A stretch of 64,000 nucleotides of DNA from Lentzea aerocolonigenes (GTDB taxonomy: Bacteria; Actinomycetota; Actinomycetes; Mycobacteriales; Pseudonocardiaceae), in NCBI RefSeq assembly GCF_000974445.1, contig NZ_BBOJ01000003.1, positions 124,001-188,000 of the forward strand. The letters are read 5' to 3'. The number at the start of each line of letters is the position of its first letter. Position 1 is the first letter of the stretch. Shown here one piece after another: positions 17,816 to 31,679 of the stretch. A program made the translations under genes and the position numbers. The notes below the pieces were generated by a model that did no database searches, was not told the DNA's origin, and was given only the letters and a program-made list of their open reading frames with translations.

Positions 17816-18736
17816 GTGCGAGCGCGACGACTGACACCGACCGGGGACCAGCCGGCGACCTACTCCTGGCAACCCGCCCCCGGTGAGCTGGCGGTGGCGG
17901 TCGTCCGGCTGGGCCACGACGCCGACATCAACGGCGCCCACGAGGCCCACTCCCACGACTTCCCCGGCATCGCCTACTTCGGCGCCCCCGGCGGCATCGT
18001 GCGCACCGGCAGGCAGGTCCGGGAGGTCGAGGCGGGCGACCTGTTCGTCGTCGCGCCGGGCGACGTGATGGGCCGGGCCCGCAGCGACGACCTCGCCGGA
18101 GCCAGCGGCTGGGGCGTGTTCTTCACGGCCGACGCTCTGGGCGAGGACACCCCCGGCGCGCACCTGGCCTGGCGGACCCACCCGCTGCTGTTCCCGTTCG
18201 TCCACGGCGGGGCGACCGGCGCGTTGCGGCTCAAGGTCCCGGCCGCGCAGCGCCAGGAGTGGACCGCTCGCATCGAAGCGTTGCGCGACGAGCTCGAGCA
18301 CCGCCGCGAGGGCTACCGGGAGGCGGTGTCCGCCCACCTCGTGCTGCTGCTCGTCGCGGTGTCACGGCTCGCCGCGGACGTCGTCGGCGACCTGCGCGAG
18401 AACGCCGAACCGCCGCTCGCCGAGGTGTTCGACGTGATCGAACGGCGTTACCCGGAACCGTTGTCGCTGCGCGAGGTCGCCGCCGCGGTGAGCATCTCCC
18501 CCGGCCACCTGACGTCGACGGTCCGCAGGCGGACCGGCCGCACGGTGCAGGACTGGATCACCGAACGCCGCATGGTGCAGGCACGGCGGCTGCTGGCCGC
18601 CACGGACCTGCCCGTGGGCGACATCGGCAGGCAGGTGGGGTTCACGGACGCCGGGTACTTCGCCAGGACGTTCGGCAAGCGGCACGGGATGAGCCCCACG
18701 AGCTGGCGGCGGTTCAACCACCTGAACAGCGTCTGA
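17816..18736 (+). CDS. AraC family transcriptional regulator
   Basis: 306 residues: an N-terminal cupin-like sensor (HEAHSHDFPGIAYFG, VEAGDLFVVAPGDV) and a C-terminal double helix-turn-helix (LREVAAAVSISPGHLTSTVRR, then VGDIGRQVGFTDAGYFARTF). It starts with GTG at 17816. It is divergent from the methyltransferase and upstream of GtrA; either could be its target, but no operator is evident. Confidence 0.85.
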   Translation: MRARRLTPTGDQPATYSWQPAPGELAVAVVRLGHDADINGAHEAHSHDFPGIAYFGAPGGIVRTGRQVREVEAGDLFVVAPGDVMGRARSDDLAGASGWGVFFTADALGEDTPGAHLAWRTHPLLFPFVHGGATGALRLKVPAAQRQEWTARIEALRDELEHRREGYREAVSAHLVLLLVAVSRLAADVVGDLRENAEPPLAEVFDVIERRYPEPLSLREVAAAVSISPGHLTSTVRRRTGRTVQDWITERRMVQARRLLAATDLPVGDIGRQVGFTDAGYFARTFGKRHGMSPTSWRRFNHLNSV

Positions 18737-18800
18737 ACTCCAGCGGACCGGCGGGCGGTTCGTCGCTTTCGTCCCAGCGGGTCCTGGCACTGTGGTCACC

Positions 18801-19274
18801 ATGATCAGCAGCACCGCGAAGGACGACCTCGGAACCAGGTTCCACGACCTGATGGAGAAGGTCGTGAGGTGGCTGCCCTTCGGCCTCTCCCGCCTCGTCG
18901 CGCCCAGCTTCCTCGGCTTCGCGCTGATCAACGGGTTCACGTTCGGCGTCGACCTGCTGCTGCTCGCCGGACTGCGCAGCGGGCTGGGACTGCCCGTGCC
19001 GCTCGCGTTCACGATCGCCTACGTGCTGGCGTTCGGGCTGAGCTTCGTGCTCAACCGCGCGCTGAACTTCCGCTCGCACGCGCCGGTCGGCCCGCAGGCG
19101 GGCCTGTACGCGGTGGCGATCCTGCTGAACTACCTGGCGTTCATCCTCGGCGTCGGCAGCGCGCTGACCGCGGTCGGCCTGCAGTACCTGCTCTCGCGCG
19201 TCGTCGCCAGCGCCTGCGAGGCCGCGTTCATGTACAGCGTGATGCGCTGGATCATCTTCCGCGACAGCAGGTGA
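18801..19274 (+). CDS. GtrA-like membrane protein
   Basis: 157 residues with four membrane helices in the GtrA pattern (SFLGFALINGFTFGVDLLLL, LAFGLSFVLNRALNFRS, CEAAFMYSVMRWIIFR). GtrA proteins are thought to flip polyprenyl-linked sugars for cell-surface polysaccharide glycosylation. The ATG at 18801 was chosen; an in-frame GTG at 18792 is possible. No partner glycosyltransferase is adjacent, although a PMT-like enzyme is encoded 1.1 kb downstream on the other strand. Confidence 0.8.
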   Translation: MISSTAKDDLGTRFHDLMEKVVRWLPFGLSRLVAPSFLGFALINGFTFGVDLLLLAGLRSGLGLPVPLAFTIAYVLAFGLSFVLNRALNFRSHAPVGPQAGLYAVAILLNYLAFILGVGSALTAVGLQYLLSRVVASACEAAFMYSVMRWIIFRDSR

Positions 19275-19520
19275 CTACTGCAGATATCCCTCGACCTCAC
19301 CGACCGAACGCGCGGGGACGTCTTCCGCGTCGCCGCCGAGCGACCGCGCCGAACGGCGCCGCCGCAGCAGGTCCCAGCACTGGTCGAGGGCTTCCTCCAG
19401 GGCGCGCAAGCGGGCGTGCTCCTCGTCCGTGGTGATCTCACCGGCGGCGAGCTGCTCGCGCAGCTTGTGCTCCTCGTCGACCAGTTCGTTGATGCGGCCC
19501 AGCACGTTCTCGTCGCTCAT
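19275..19520 (-). CDS. DUF2630 family small coiled-coil protein
   Basis: 81 residues starting MSDENVLGRINELVDEEHKL. It is a highly charged two-helix protein matching the actinobacterial DUF2630 family, whose function is unknown. It is tail-to-tail with GtrA with no gap. The start is set by the strongly conserved MSDE...N-terminus of the family. Confidence 0.8.
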   Translation of the reverse strand: MSDENVLGRINELVDEEHKLREQLAAGEITTDEEHARLRALEEALDQCWDLLRRRRSARSLGGDAEDVPARSVGEVEGYLQ

Positions 19521-19539
19521 CCACCCGACTCTACGACGA

Positions 19540-19887
19540 TCAGTCGGGAACCGCCGCGAGCGACAGGCTGTTGGAGTCCGGATCCAGCACCTCCACGTGC
19601 CGCACACCGTTCGAATAGGTCTCGACGGGCCCGTGGGTCACGCCGTGCGCGGCGAACCGGGCCAGCGCGTCGTCGAACTCGGCCCCCGCCACCCCGAACG
19701 TGGTCATCGAGCCGCCCACGCGCTGCGCACGCACGGCACGCGCGTCCACGACGAGGTAGGCGTTCTCCCCCACCTGCCAGAGGTGCTCCTCGCCGATGAC
19801 CTCGTCCGCCGCGCGCCCGAAGAACACCTCGTACCACTTCAGCGACTTCGCCAAGTCACTCACGCACATCACGCTGTACAGGTCCAT
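19540..19887 (-). CDS. VOC/glyoxalase-like protein
   Basis: 115 residues forming a single vicinal-oxygen-chelate fold (YSVMCVSDLAKSLKWYEVFF at the start, RHVEVLDPDSNSLSLA at the end). These proteins work as dimers in metal-dependent dioxygenase, isomerase or antibiotic-binding roles; none can be chosen here. It lies just upstream of the DUF2630 gene, with which it may be co-transcribed, and is divergent from the PRC-barrel gene. Confidence 0.75.
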   Translation of the reverse strand: MDLYSVMCVSDLAKSLKWYEVFFGRAADEVIGEEHLWQVGENAYLVVDARAVRAQRVGGSMTTFGVAGAEFDDALARFAAHGVTHGPVETYSNGVRHVEVLDPDSNSLSLAAVPD

Positions 19888-19982
19888 GCGCGTGTTGACC
19901 CTGCACGCGGCCGGAACTCATCGAGGAAGTTCCACGACAGGGCCTGGCGGGGTACCCGGTCGGCAGACCCAAGGAGGCCGAC

Positions 19983-20387
19983 ATGCAACCAGTCCCGTTC
20001 GTCCCGTGGGTGTGGCGCGACCCGTCCTGGGCCGGCGGCCCCGAACACGACGAGCAAGAACTCGCGCAGCGACCGGACACCGGCTTGATCGGGTACGAGG
20101 TCGAGGCCACCGACGGCGGCATCGGCAAGGTCGACGAGGACAACGCGAAGGTGCCGCACGACTGCCTGATGGTCGACACCGGACCGTGGATCTTCGGTCG
20201 CAAGGTCGTGCTGCCGGTCGGCACGGTGCAGCGGGTGGACCACGAGGAGCGAAAGGTCTTCGTGGACCGCACGAAGGAGCAGATCAAGAACGCGCCCGAG
20301 TACGACCCGGACGACGACGAGGGCTACCGGCGTCGCACGGACGACTACTACGCGGAGAGCTACCGCCTGATGCCGCCCATGCTCTAA
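19983..20387 (+). CDS. PRC-barrel domain protein
   Basis: 134 residues with a PRC-barrel-like core (TGLIGYEVEATDGGIGKVDE ... GRKVVLPVGTVQRVDHEERK) and a charged C-terminus rich in Asp, Tyr and Arg. PRC-barrel proteins in actinobacteria are small cytoplasmic, often stress-related proteins of unknown mechanism. A strong AAGGAGG lies just before the ATG. The stop overlaps the stop of the opposing glycosyltransferase by three bases. Confidence 0.72.
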   Translation: MQPVPFVPWVWRDPSWAGGPEHDEQELAQRPDTGLIGYEVEATDGGIGKVDEDNAKVPHDCLMVDTGPWIFGRKVVLPVGTVQRVDHEERKVFVDRTKEQIKNAPEYDPDDDEGYRRRTDDYYAESYRLMPPML

Positions 20388-21952
20388 CGGCGCAGGTAGA
20401 TCGTGATGGAGTGGCCGACCTCGTCGATCGGCGTGCTGCTCGCGATCAGGGCCTTGAGCCGGTCGTCGGCCTTCGCCGCGGCCGAGTCGGACACCACGAG
20501 CAACCCGTGCACCTGGTCGGGCGGCACCTTCCGGGGATCCTCCGCGTGGATCCCGTAGTGCTCCGGCACTCCGGCTCCCTTGTAGACGAGCCAGGTACGC
20601 CCAGCCGGGCGCTCCTTCAGCCGGTCCGCGAGACGGCCCAGGTCCTGACCCCAGTCGACGTTCGAGTCGTGCAGGTGCAGGTGGGTCTTCTCCGGGCCGC
20701 CGAAGGCCTCGTTGGAGTAGGGCAGGTAGTACGGGAACGTCCGCAGCGAGCTGAGCGCGACGAACGCCAGCAGCACCGCCACCATCCAGCGCCACCGCAC
20801 GCACGCCGCCGCCACGGCCAGGAACATCGGCACGAAGATCGCGTATCGCACACCGAGGTCGCGGCTGCCGCTCATGGCGGCCACCAGCAGCACGGCGGCG
20901 GGAACAAGAACGTACGGAACCGCCGCACGCTTGTGCGCGATGACGGCGGCGACCCCTGCGAACCACAGCACCAGCGCGCCCAGCGGCGTCTTCACCAGCA
21001 GCGCCGCCGGCAGGTAGTACCAGCGCGATCCCTCGTAGTGCTCGCCGAACAGGTAGCCGCCCCACACCCGGTTCTCGAAGCCGAACTGCACGCGCATCCC
21101 GTCGCGGTACGGCTCGGGGAACGGCAGCCAGTCGACGAACCCGGCCGCCAGGTCCGGCGGGGTTTCCCAGCGCAGGAACGGATCCACGGCGAGATAGGAC
21201 GCCCACACGACAGCGAGCGACACCAGTCCGACGACGCCAACGGCGCGCGTGCGGTTGCGGGTGGACAGTGCCGCGAGGACCAGCAGCACCGGAACCGCGG
21301 CCAGCGTGCTCATCTTCGTCGCGAGGGCCGCGCCCAACGCCAGTCCCGCGAGCGGGAGGTACAGGTCGGGCTGGGTCCTGGCCCGCCACAGCAGCCAGGC
21401 CGACGTCAGCAGGAAGCCCGCCGCCGGCACGTCGAGCGCGGCCAGCGAACCGTGAGCGATGAGGTCCGGTGAGAACGCGTAGAGCGCGAGCGCGACGAGC
21501 CCACCCCTGTCGCCGGCCAGGTCCCGGGCGAACAGGAACACGACGAGCCCGAACAACAGCGTCAGCACGATCATCGGCAGCCTGGCCAGCAACAGCAGAC
21601 GTCCCGGATCGTGCCCGGACTCGTACAGCACGTACCGGCCGAGCTCGGTCTGGTCACCGGTGAAACCGCGGTCGACGTGCACCTCGGCGAAGAACAGGCC
21701 CGTCGCCATGATCAGCTTGCCGAGCGGTGGGTGCTCGGGGTTGTACCTCAGGCTGTGCTGGTCCAGGTAGACCGCCGCCGCACCCGCGTAGACCGGCTCG
21801 TCGATCGTCGGCGTCTGCTGCACGGCCGTCGTGACCATGGCGATCGCCATCTGGCCGAGGAGCACCGCCACGAGCACCCAGACGAACCGTCGCGGAGCTA
21901 CCGGCGCGGGTACGTCGGCGGTGCGCGGTGAGCCGAGCGTGGCGAGCGACAA
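20384..21952 (-). CDS. GT39/PMT-like membrane glycosyltransferase
   Basis: 522 residues with about ten membrane helices. The catalytic acidic pair is D51-E52 in TIDEPVYAG, and HPPLGK (74-79) follows, as in ArnT/PMT-type enzymes that move a sugar from a polyprenyl-phosphate donor to a protein or lipid at the outer face. The C-terminal part is soluble. The start is TTG at 21952 with GAAAGGA eight bases upstream. The acceptor is unknown. The nearby GtrA (18801-19274) might supply donor, which is inference. Confidence 0.8.
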   Translation of the reverse strand: MSLATLGSPRTADVPAPVAPRRFVWVLVAVLLGQMAIAMVTTAVQQTPTIDEPVYAGAAAVYLDQHSLRYNPEHPPLGKLIMATGLFFAEVHVDRGFTGDQTELGRYVLYESGHDPGRLLLLARLPMIVLTLLFGLVVFLFARDLAGDRGGLVALALYAFSPDLIAHGSLAALDVPAAGFLLTSAWLLWRARTQPDLYLPLAGLALGAALATKMSTLAAVPVLLVLAALSTRNRTRAVGVVGLVSLAVVWASYLAVDPFLRWETPPDLAAGFVDWLPFPEPYRDGMRVQFGFENRVWGGYLFGEHYEGSRWYYLPAALLVKTPLGALVLWFAGVAAVIAHKRAAVPYVLVPAAVLLVAAMSGSRDLGVRYAIFVPMFLAVAAACVRWRWMVAVLLAFVALSSLRTFPYYLPYSNEAFGGPEKTHLHLHDSNVDWGQDLGRLADRLKERPAGRTWLVYKGAGVPEHYGIHAEDPRKVPPDQVHGLLVVSDSAAAKADDRLKALIASSTPIDEVGHSITIYLRR

Positions 21953-21999
21953 GCGCGAAGTCCTTTCAGGTGGCTGAACAAGCTCAATACACCGGAAAC

Positions 22000-22039
22000 G
22001 GGATACCCGCCGGACGGGTTGTATCCCCGGACGGTCCGG
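22000..22039. promoter_or_regulatory. Palindromes in the divergent glycosyltransferase/serine hydrolase promoter region
   Basis: GGGATAC (22000-22006) pairs with GTATCCC (22021-22027), and CCGGAC-G-GTCCGG (22027-22039) is a perfect 13-base palindrome directly after it. Position between two divergent starts (21952 and 22092) suggests an operator or a 5'-leader hairpin. No regulator can be named. Confidence 0.35.
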
Positions 22040-22091
22040 TGAGCGGAAAACTCGCTTCGAAGCGCCCGCAGCACGGGGCTAACCTGCGCGA

Positions 22092-23057
22092 ATGCCGTTG
22101 GAAGACATCGAAAAGATCGCCGAGGACACCGGTTTCTCCGGGGTGGTCCAGATCGACCGCGCGGGTGAGATCGAGTTCGCGAAGGCGTACGGGCTCGCGA
22201 ACCGGGCCTACCGCGTGCCCAACACCGTCGACACCAGGTTCGGCATCGCCAGCGGCGGCAAGGGGTTCACCGCGCTGACCGTGCTCTCCCTGGTCCGCGA
22301 AGGCGCGCTGGGCCTCGACACGACGGCACGCTCTCTCCTCGGTGGCGACCTCCCGCTGATCGCCGACGACGTCACGGTCGAGCACCTGCTCACGCACACG
22401 TCCGGCATCGGTGACTACCTCGACGAGGAAGGCGACTGGGAGGCCAACGACTACGTGATGGGCGCGGTGCACGAGCTGACCACGACCGAGTCGTTCCTGC
22501 CGCGGCTCGACGGGATCCCGACGAAGTTCAAGGCGGGCGAACGGTTCGGCTACTGCAACGGCGGCTACGTGGTGCTCGCGCTGCTGGCCGAGCGGGCGAG
22601 CGGGCAGAGCTACCACGACCTCGTCCGGGAACGGGTGCTGCGCCCGGCGGACATGACCAGGACGGACTTCCTGCGGTCCGACGAACTGCCCGGCGACGCC
22701 GCCGCGGGCTACCTGGACGGGATGGACCGGTCGAACGTCTTCCACCTGCCCGTCGTCGCGAACGGCGACGGCGGCATCCACACCACGGCGGGCGACATGT
22801 CGAAGTTCTGGCGCACGCTGTTCACCAGGGACGACGTCGAGGAGTTCGTGCGGCCGCGCCTGGACGTCCCCGAGGAGTCCCTGCGCTACGGGCTCGGCTT
22901 CTGGCTGCACCAGAGCACCGACACGGTCATCCTGGCCGGGTACGACGCCGGTGCGTCGTTCAAGTCCACTCACGACCCGCACACCGGCACCACGATCACC
23001 GTGCTGTCCAACACCGCGCCCGGTGCGTGGCCGATTGCTCGCGCGCTCATGTCGTGA
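22092..23057 (+). CDS. Serine hydrolase, beta-lactamase class C/penicillin-binding-like
   Basis: 321 residues. The SxxK motif is SGGK (S54-K57) and the YxN motif is YCN (154-156); GGIHTTAGDMSKFW is typical of the class C/esterase branch. No signal peptide is seen, so it is likely a cytoplasmic esterase or D-amino-acid peptidase rather than a resistance enzyme. The ATG at 22092 was chosen. Substrate is open. Confidence 0.82.
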   Translation: MPLEDIEKIAEDTGFSGVVQIDRAGEIEFAKAYGLANRAYRVPNTVDTRFGIASGGKGFTALTVLSLVREGALGLDTTARSLLGGDLPLIADDVTVEHLLTHTSGIGDYLDEEGDWEANDYVMGAVHELTTTESFLPRLDGIPTKFKAGERFGYCNGGYVVLALLAERASGQSYHDLVRERVLRPADMTRTDFLRSDELPGDAAAGYLDGMDRSNVFHLPVVANGDGGIHTTAGDMSKFWRTLFTRDDVEEFVRPRLDVPEESLRYGLGFWLHQSTDTVILAGYDAGASFKSTHDPHTGTTITVLSNTAPGAWPIARALMS

Positions 23058-23093
23058 CTGTTCTGAACGGGTGACGGATGCGAACATGTGTTC

Positions 23094-24278
23094 GTGAGCA
23101 CCCCGATCCTGCACGCCGACCTGGACGCGTTCTACGCGTCGGTCGAGCAACGGGACGATCCGAGCCTGCGCGGCCGCCCGGTGATCGTGGGCGGTGGCGT
23201 GGTGCTGGCCGCGAGCTACGAGGCCAAGGCGTTCGGGGTGCGCACGGCGATGGGCGGCGCGCGGGCGTTGAAGCTCTGTCCACGTGCGATCGTCGTGCCG
23301 CCGCGGATGTCGGCCTACTCCGCCGCGAGCAAGGCGGTGTTCGAGGTCTTCCGCAACACGACGCCGTTGGTCGAGGGGCTGTCCATCGACGAGGCGTTCC
23401 TGGACGTCGGCGGCCTGCACCGGATCGCGGGGCCGCCGGAGGTGATCGCGGCCCGGCTGCGCGCACGCGTGCTCGAGCAGGTCGGGCTGCCCATCACGGT
23501 CGGGGTCGCGCGGACGAAGTTCCTCGCCAAGGTCGCGAGCGGGGTCGCGAAGCCGGACGGGTTGCTGGTCGTGCCGGCGGAGGGCGAGCTCGACTTCCTG
23601 CACCCGCTGCCGGTCGAACGGCTGTGGGGCGTCGGTGAGGTCACCGCGGCCAAGCTGCACTCTCTCGGCATCAGAACCGTCGGCGAGGTCGCCCGGCTGG
23701 ACGAGAGCGACCTGGTCTCGATCCTCGGCCGGGCGGCGGGCAGGCACCTGCACGCGTTGGCGCACAACCACGATCCCCGTCCGGTCCAAACAGGACGCCG
23801 GCGCCGGTCGATCGGCTCGCAGCGGGCGTTGGGGCGCAGGGAACGCACGCGGGAAGACCTCGATGCGATCCTCGCGTCACTCGTCGACGGCATCTCGCGG
23901 CGGCTGCGCACCGCCCACCGCGCGTGCCGGACCGTGGTGCTGCGCCTGCGGTTCGCCGACTTCACGAGGGCGACCCGGTCGCACACCGTCCGGCATCCGA
24001 CGACGGAGACGGAGGTCCTGCTGAACGCGGCCCGGCAGCTGCTCGACGCCGCGATGCCCCTGATCGAAAGCCGCGGCATCACGTTGCTCGGCGTTTCCCT
24101 CACCAACCTCCAGAACGACACGCCGATGCAGATGACGCTGCCGTTCGAGGAGCAGAAGCCGGGCGCGCTCGACGCCGCGCTGGACCACGTGCGGGACCGG
24201 TTCGGCACCGCCTCCGTGACGCGGGCGGCACTGCTCGGCCGCGAACCTGGAATTTCAGTACCACTGCTCCCGGACTGA
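23094..24278 (+). CDS. dinB: DNA polymerase IV (Y-family)
   Basis: 394 residues of translesion polymerase. The palm carries LHADLDAFYASVEQ and the catalytic SIDEAFLDV; the little-finger domain follows. Near the C-terminus QMTLPF matches a beta-clamp binding motif. It copies past damaged bases at low fidelity. Start by GTG at 23094 gives the usual N-terminus STPILHADL; GTG at 23088 is also possible. It is not next to imuA/dnaE2, so it is the stand-alone DinB type. Confidence 0.92.
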   Translation: MSTPILHADLDAFYASVEQRDDPSLRGRPVIVGGGVVLAASYEAKAFGVRTAMGGARALKLCPRAIVVPPRMSAYSAASKAVFEVFRNTTPLVEGLSIDEAFLDVGGLHRIAGPPEVIAARLRARVLEQVGLPITVGVARTKFLAKVASGVAKPDGLLVVPAEGELDFLHPLPVERLWGVGEVTAAKLHSLGIRTVGEVARLDESDLVSILGRAAGRHLHALAHNHDPRPVQTGRRRRSIGSQRALGRRERTREDLDAILASLVDGISRRLRTAHRACRTVVLRLRFADFTRATRSHTVRHPTTETEVLLNAARQLLDAAMPLIESRGITLLGVSLTNLQNDTPMQMTLPFEEQKPGALDAALDHVRDRFGTASVTRAALLGREPGISVPLLPD

Positions 24279-24296
24279 CCCCATACGCTCGAGATC

Positions 24297-25040
24297 ATGC
24301 GACTACACGTCAACCGCTGGGGTCAGGGGCCGCGCGTGGTGCTGGTGCACGGCGCCGTGCTCGGCGGCCGCGAAGCCTGGCGGGCCCAGCGGCCGTTGAC
24401 CGAGCGGTGGACGCTGCTCGCGCCGGACCGGCCGGGGCACGGCCAGTCGCCGCCCGCGCGGCAGGACTTCGAACCGGAGGCGGCGTTGGTCGCCGACCAG
24501 CTGCTCGACGAACCGAGCCACCTCGGCGGCCTGTCGTACGGCGCCATCGTCGCGATGTACGCGGCGGCGCTGCGGCCGGAGAACGTCCTGTCCCTGACGA
24601 TCGTCGAGCCGCCGTCGACCGCGGTCGCGCGGGGAAACCCGGTCGTCGACGAGTACGCCGCCGCCATCCGCGCACTCGCCGAGTCCGATGTGGACCCAGT
24701 CGAGGGCCTGCGCCTGTTCTTCCGCTTCGCGGGCGTGCCGGTCGAGGTGCCCGACGAGCCGCACGAGACGTTGCTCAAGGGCATGCGGCAGCTGTTGGGC
24801 GCCCGCTCGCCGGACGAGGCCGAGCCGCCGCTGCACGCGTTGCGCGACGCGGACTTCCCGATCCTGGTGGTGTCCGGCGGGCACAGCGAGGTGCAGGAGA
24901 TCATCTGCGACACGATCGCCCGCGAGTCCGGTGCCTCCCGGGAAATCTGCCGAGGGCGCGACCACCTGGTTCCGGAAGCGCCGGAGTTCAACGCTGTGCT
25001 GGAACGATTCCTGATGAACGGGCGGCCGGAAAAACCGTGA
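24297..25040 (+). CDS. Alpha/beta hydrolase
   Basis: 247 residues with the oxyanion segment VLVHGAVLGG, nucleophile elbow GLSYG (S80) and a late histidine in GRDHLVPEAP. This is a serine-hydrolase fold protein of unknown substrate. It starts 18 bases after dinB and may be read from the same transcript. The next operon has its own regulatory box, so it probably does not belong to it. Confidence 0.8.
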   Translation: MRLHVNRWGQGPRVVLVHGAVLGGREAWRAQRPLTERWTLLAPDRPGHGQSPPARQDFEPEAALVADQLLDEPSHLGGLSYGAIVAMYAAALRPENVLSLTIVEPPSTAVARGNPVVDEYAAAIRALAESDVDPVEGLRLFFRFAGVPVEVPDEPHETLLKGMRQLLGARSPDEAEPPLHALRDADFPILVVSGGHSEVQEIICDTIARESGASREICRGRDHLVPEAPEFNAVLERFLMNGRPEKP

Positions 25041-25080
25041 CATTTCCCGGTTCCGTTCGTACACCTGATGGACGCTTGAA

Positions 25081-25100
25081 AACTGAAACGTGTTCTAGTT
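25081..25100. promoter_or_regulatory. KstR-like operator
   Basis: AACTGAAACGTGTTCTAGTT is an interrupted palindrome (AACT..AAC..GTT..AGTT). Its core TGAAACGTGTTCTA (25084-25097) fits TnnAACnnGTTnnA, the published KstR sterol-repressor motif of mycobacteria and rhodococci. It ends 11 bases before the ATG of the dapB-like gene, where it would block transcription. Confidence 0.6.
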
Positions 25101-25111
25101 AGTCTACCGGC

Positions 25112-26191
25112 ATGATCGCCACAGTGGTGTGGGGCACCGGAAACGTCGGCCGTGCCGCGATTCGCGCCGTCGAGGCTCATCCGGGACTGAAGCTGACGGC
25201 CGTGATCGTCCACGACCCCGCCAAGCAGAGCAGGGACGCCGGCGATCTCGCGGGACTGGACCACGAGCTCGGGATCACGGCCACCACTGACATCGACGCG
25301 GTACTGGCCGCCAGCCCGCGCGCCGTGGTCTACGCGGCGTCGGGTGACATCAGGCCGGACGACGCGCTGGCCGACATCACGAAGGCGATCCGCGCGGGCG
25401 CGGTGGTGGTCACGCCGTCGCTGTACGCCCTGTACGACCACCGCAGCGCGCCACCGGAGTTGCGAGAACCGGTTCTAGCCGCCATCACGGAGGGCGGTGG
25501 ATCACTCTTCGTCTCGGGCGTCGACCCCGGCTGGGGCAACGACGTGCTGCCGTTGATGATCAGCGGTCTGGGCAGCCGGATCGACGCGGTGCGCTGCCAG
25601 GAGATCTTCGACTACTCCACCTACGACCAGCCGGACGCGGTGCGGTGGCTGATCGGGTTCGGGCAGCCGCTCGACTACCAGGCTCCGATGCTCATGCCGA
25701 CGGTGCCGACCATGGTGTGGGGCGGGCAGATCCGGTTGATGGCCAGGGCGCTCGGCGTGGAGGTCGAGGAGATCCGCGAGACCGTCGACCGGCGGGCGCT
25801 CGACGCGGACGTGACGACCAGGACCATGGGCGAGTTCGCGGCGGGCACGCAGGGCGCGATCCGGTTCGAGGTGCAGGGAATCGTCGGCGGCGAACCGCTC
25901 ATCGTCATCGAGCACGTCACGCGCATCCACGCCTCGTGCGCCACGGACTGGCCGATGCCGCCCTCCGGCGACGGCGCGCACAAGGTGATCATCGAGGGAC
26001 GACCGCGCATCGAGGTCTCGGTCGAGGCGGTCGACGAGGGCGAGAACCGTTCCGCGGGCGGCAACGCGACGGCGGTCGGCCGCATCGTGAACGCCATCGA
26101 CTGGCTCGCCGAGGCGGAGCCCGGACTCTACGACGCGCTCGACGTCCCGTTGCGGCCCGTGGCGGGCAAGCTCGGAAGGAGCCCGCGATGA
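25112..26191 (+). CDS. NAD(P)-dependent dihydrodipicolinate reductase-like oxidoreductase
   Basis: 359 residues. The Rossmann motif GTGNVGR (8-14) is followed by the DapB/amine-dehydrogenase-like fold; FVSGVDPGWGNDVLPLMISG is typical of actinobacterial proteins annotated as dihydrodipicolinate reductase. It is too long to be the lysine-pathway DapB (about 250 residues), so the substrate is something else. A KstR-like box lies immediately upstream and a cholesterol oxidase nearby, which points to sterol or another alicyclic substrate; this is inference. Its stop overlaps the next ATG (ATGA). Confidence 0.78.
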   Translation: MIATVVWGTGNVGRAAIRAVEAHPGLKLTAVIVHDPAKQSRDAGDLAGLDHELGITATTDIDAVLAASPRAVVYAASGDIRPDDALADITKAIRAGAVVVTPSLYALYDHRSAPPELREPVLAAITEGGGSLFVSGVDPGWGNDVLPLMISGLGSRIDAVRCQEIFDYSTYDQPDAVRWLIGFGQPLDYQAPMLMPTVPTMVWGGQIRLMARALGVEVEEIRETVDRRALDADVTTRTMGEFAAGTQGAIRFEVQGIVGGEPLIVIEHVTRIHASCATDWPMPPSGDGAHKVIIEGRPRIEVSVEAVDEGENRSAGGNATAVGRIVNAIDWLAEAEPGLYDALDVPLRPVAGKLGRSPR

Positions 26192-26667
26192 ACATCGACA
26201 TCCCCGAGGGCAAGGACCCCATCGGGTACGTGTGGGGCGAGATGGTGCCCGGCATCGGTGTCGCCGCCGCCGGCCTCTCGCTGGCCGTGTACCAGCACAC
26301 CACGCTGGGGCTGCGGGAGTTCGAGGCAGCGCGGCTGCGGATCGCGCAGATCAACGGCTGCATGTTCTGCCTGGACTGGCGGACCGAGCGCGACGGCGTG
26401 AAGGTCGAGGACGACTTCATCGACGCGGTGACCCAGTGGCGCACCACCGACGCGTTCGACGACCGGGCGCGACTGGCCGCCGAGTACGCCGAGCGGTACG
26501 CACTGGATCACCACGGCCTCGACGAGGAGTTCTGGTCCCGCATGGCCGAGCACTACAGCCAGGCGGAGGTCGTGGAGCTGACCATGAGCATCGGGGCCTG
26601 GCTCGCGTTCGGCAGGCTGAACCGCGTGTTCGGCCTCGACGCCATGTGCGTGCTACCGAAGTTCTGA
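26188..26667 (+). CDS. Carboxymuconolactone decarboxylase/AhpD-like protein
   Basis: 159 residues, all-helical, with the redox pair CMFC (C58, C61) typical of AhpD-like members of the carboxymuconolactone decarboxylase family, and the usual NRVFGL near the C-terminus. It could be a peroxidase partner or a small decarboxylase. GGAAGGAG precedes the ATG, which overlaps the stop of the dapB-like gene, so the two proteins are made together. It ends six bases from the cholesterol oxidase stop. Confidence 0.8.
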   Translation: MNIDIPEGKDPIGYVWGEMVPGIGVAAAGLSLAVYQHTTLGLREFEAARLRIAQINGCMFCLDWRTERDGVKVEDDFIDAVTQWRTTDAFDDRARLAAEYAERYALDHHGLDEEFWSRMAEHYSQAEVVELTMSIGAWLAFGRLNRVFGLDAMCVLPKF

Positions 26668-26672
26668 GGGCG

Positions 26673-31656
<4,984 letters not shown>

Positions 31657-31679
<23 letters not shown>

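Noticed and set aside
22092..23057. Beta-lactam resistance gene
   Set aside because: The SxxK and YxN motifs are present but there is no signal peptide. This branch is mostly esterases and peptidases.
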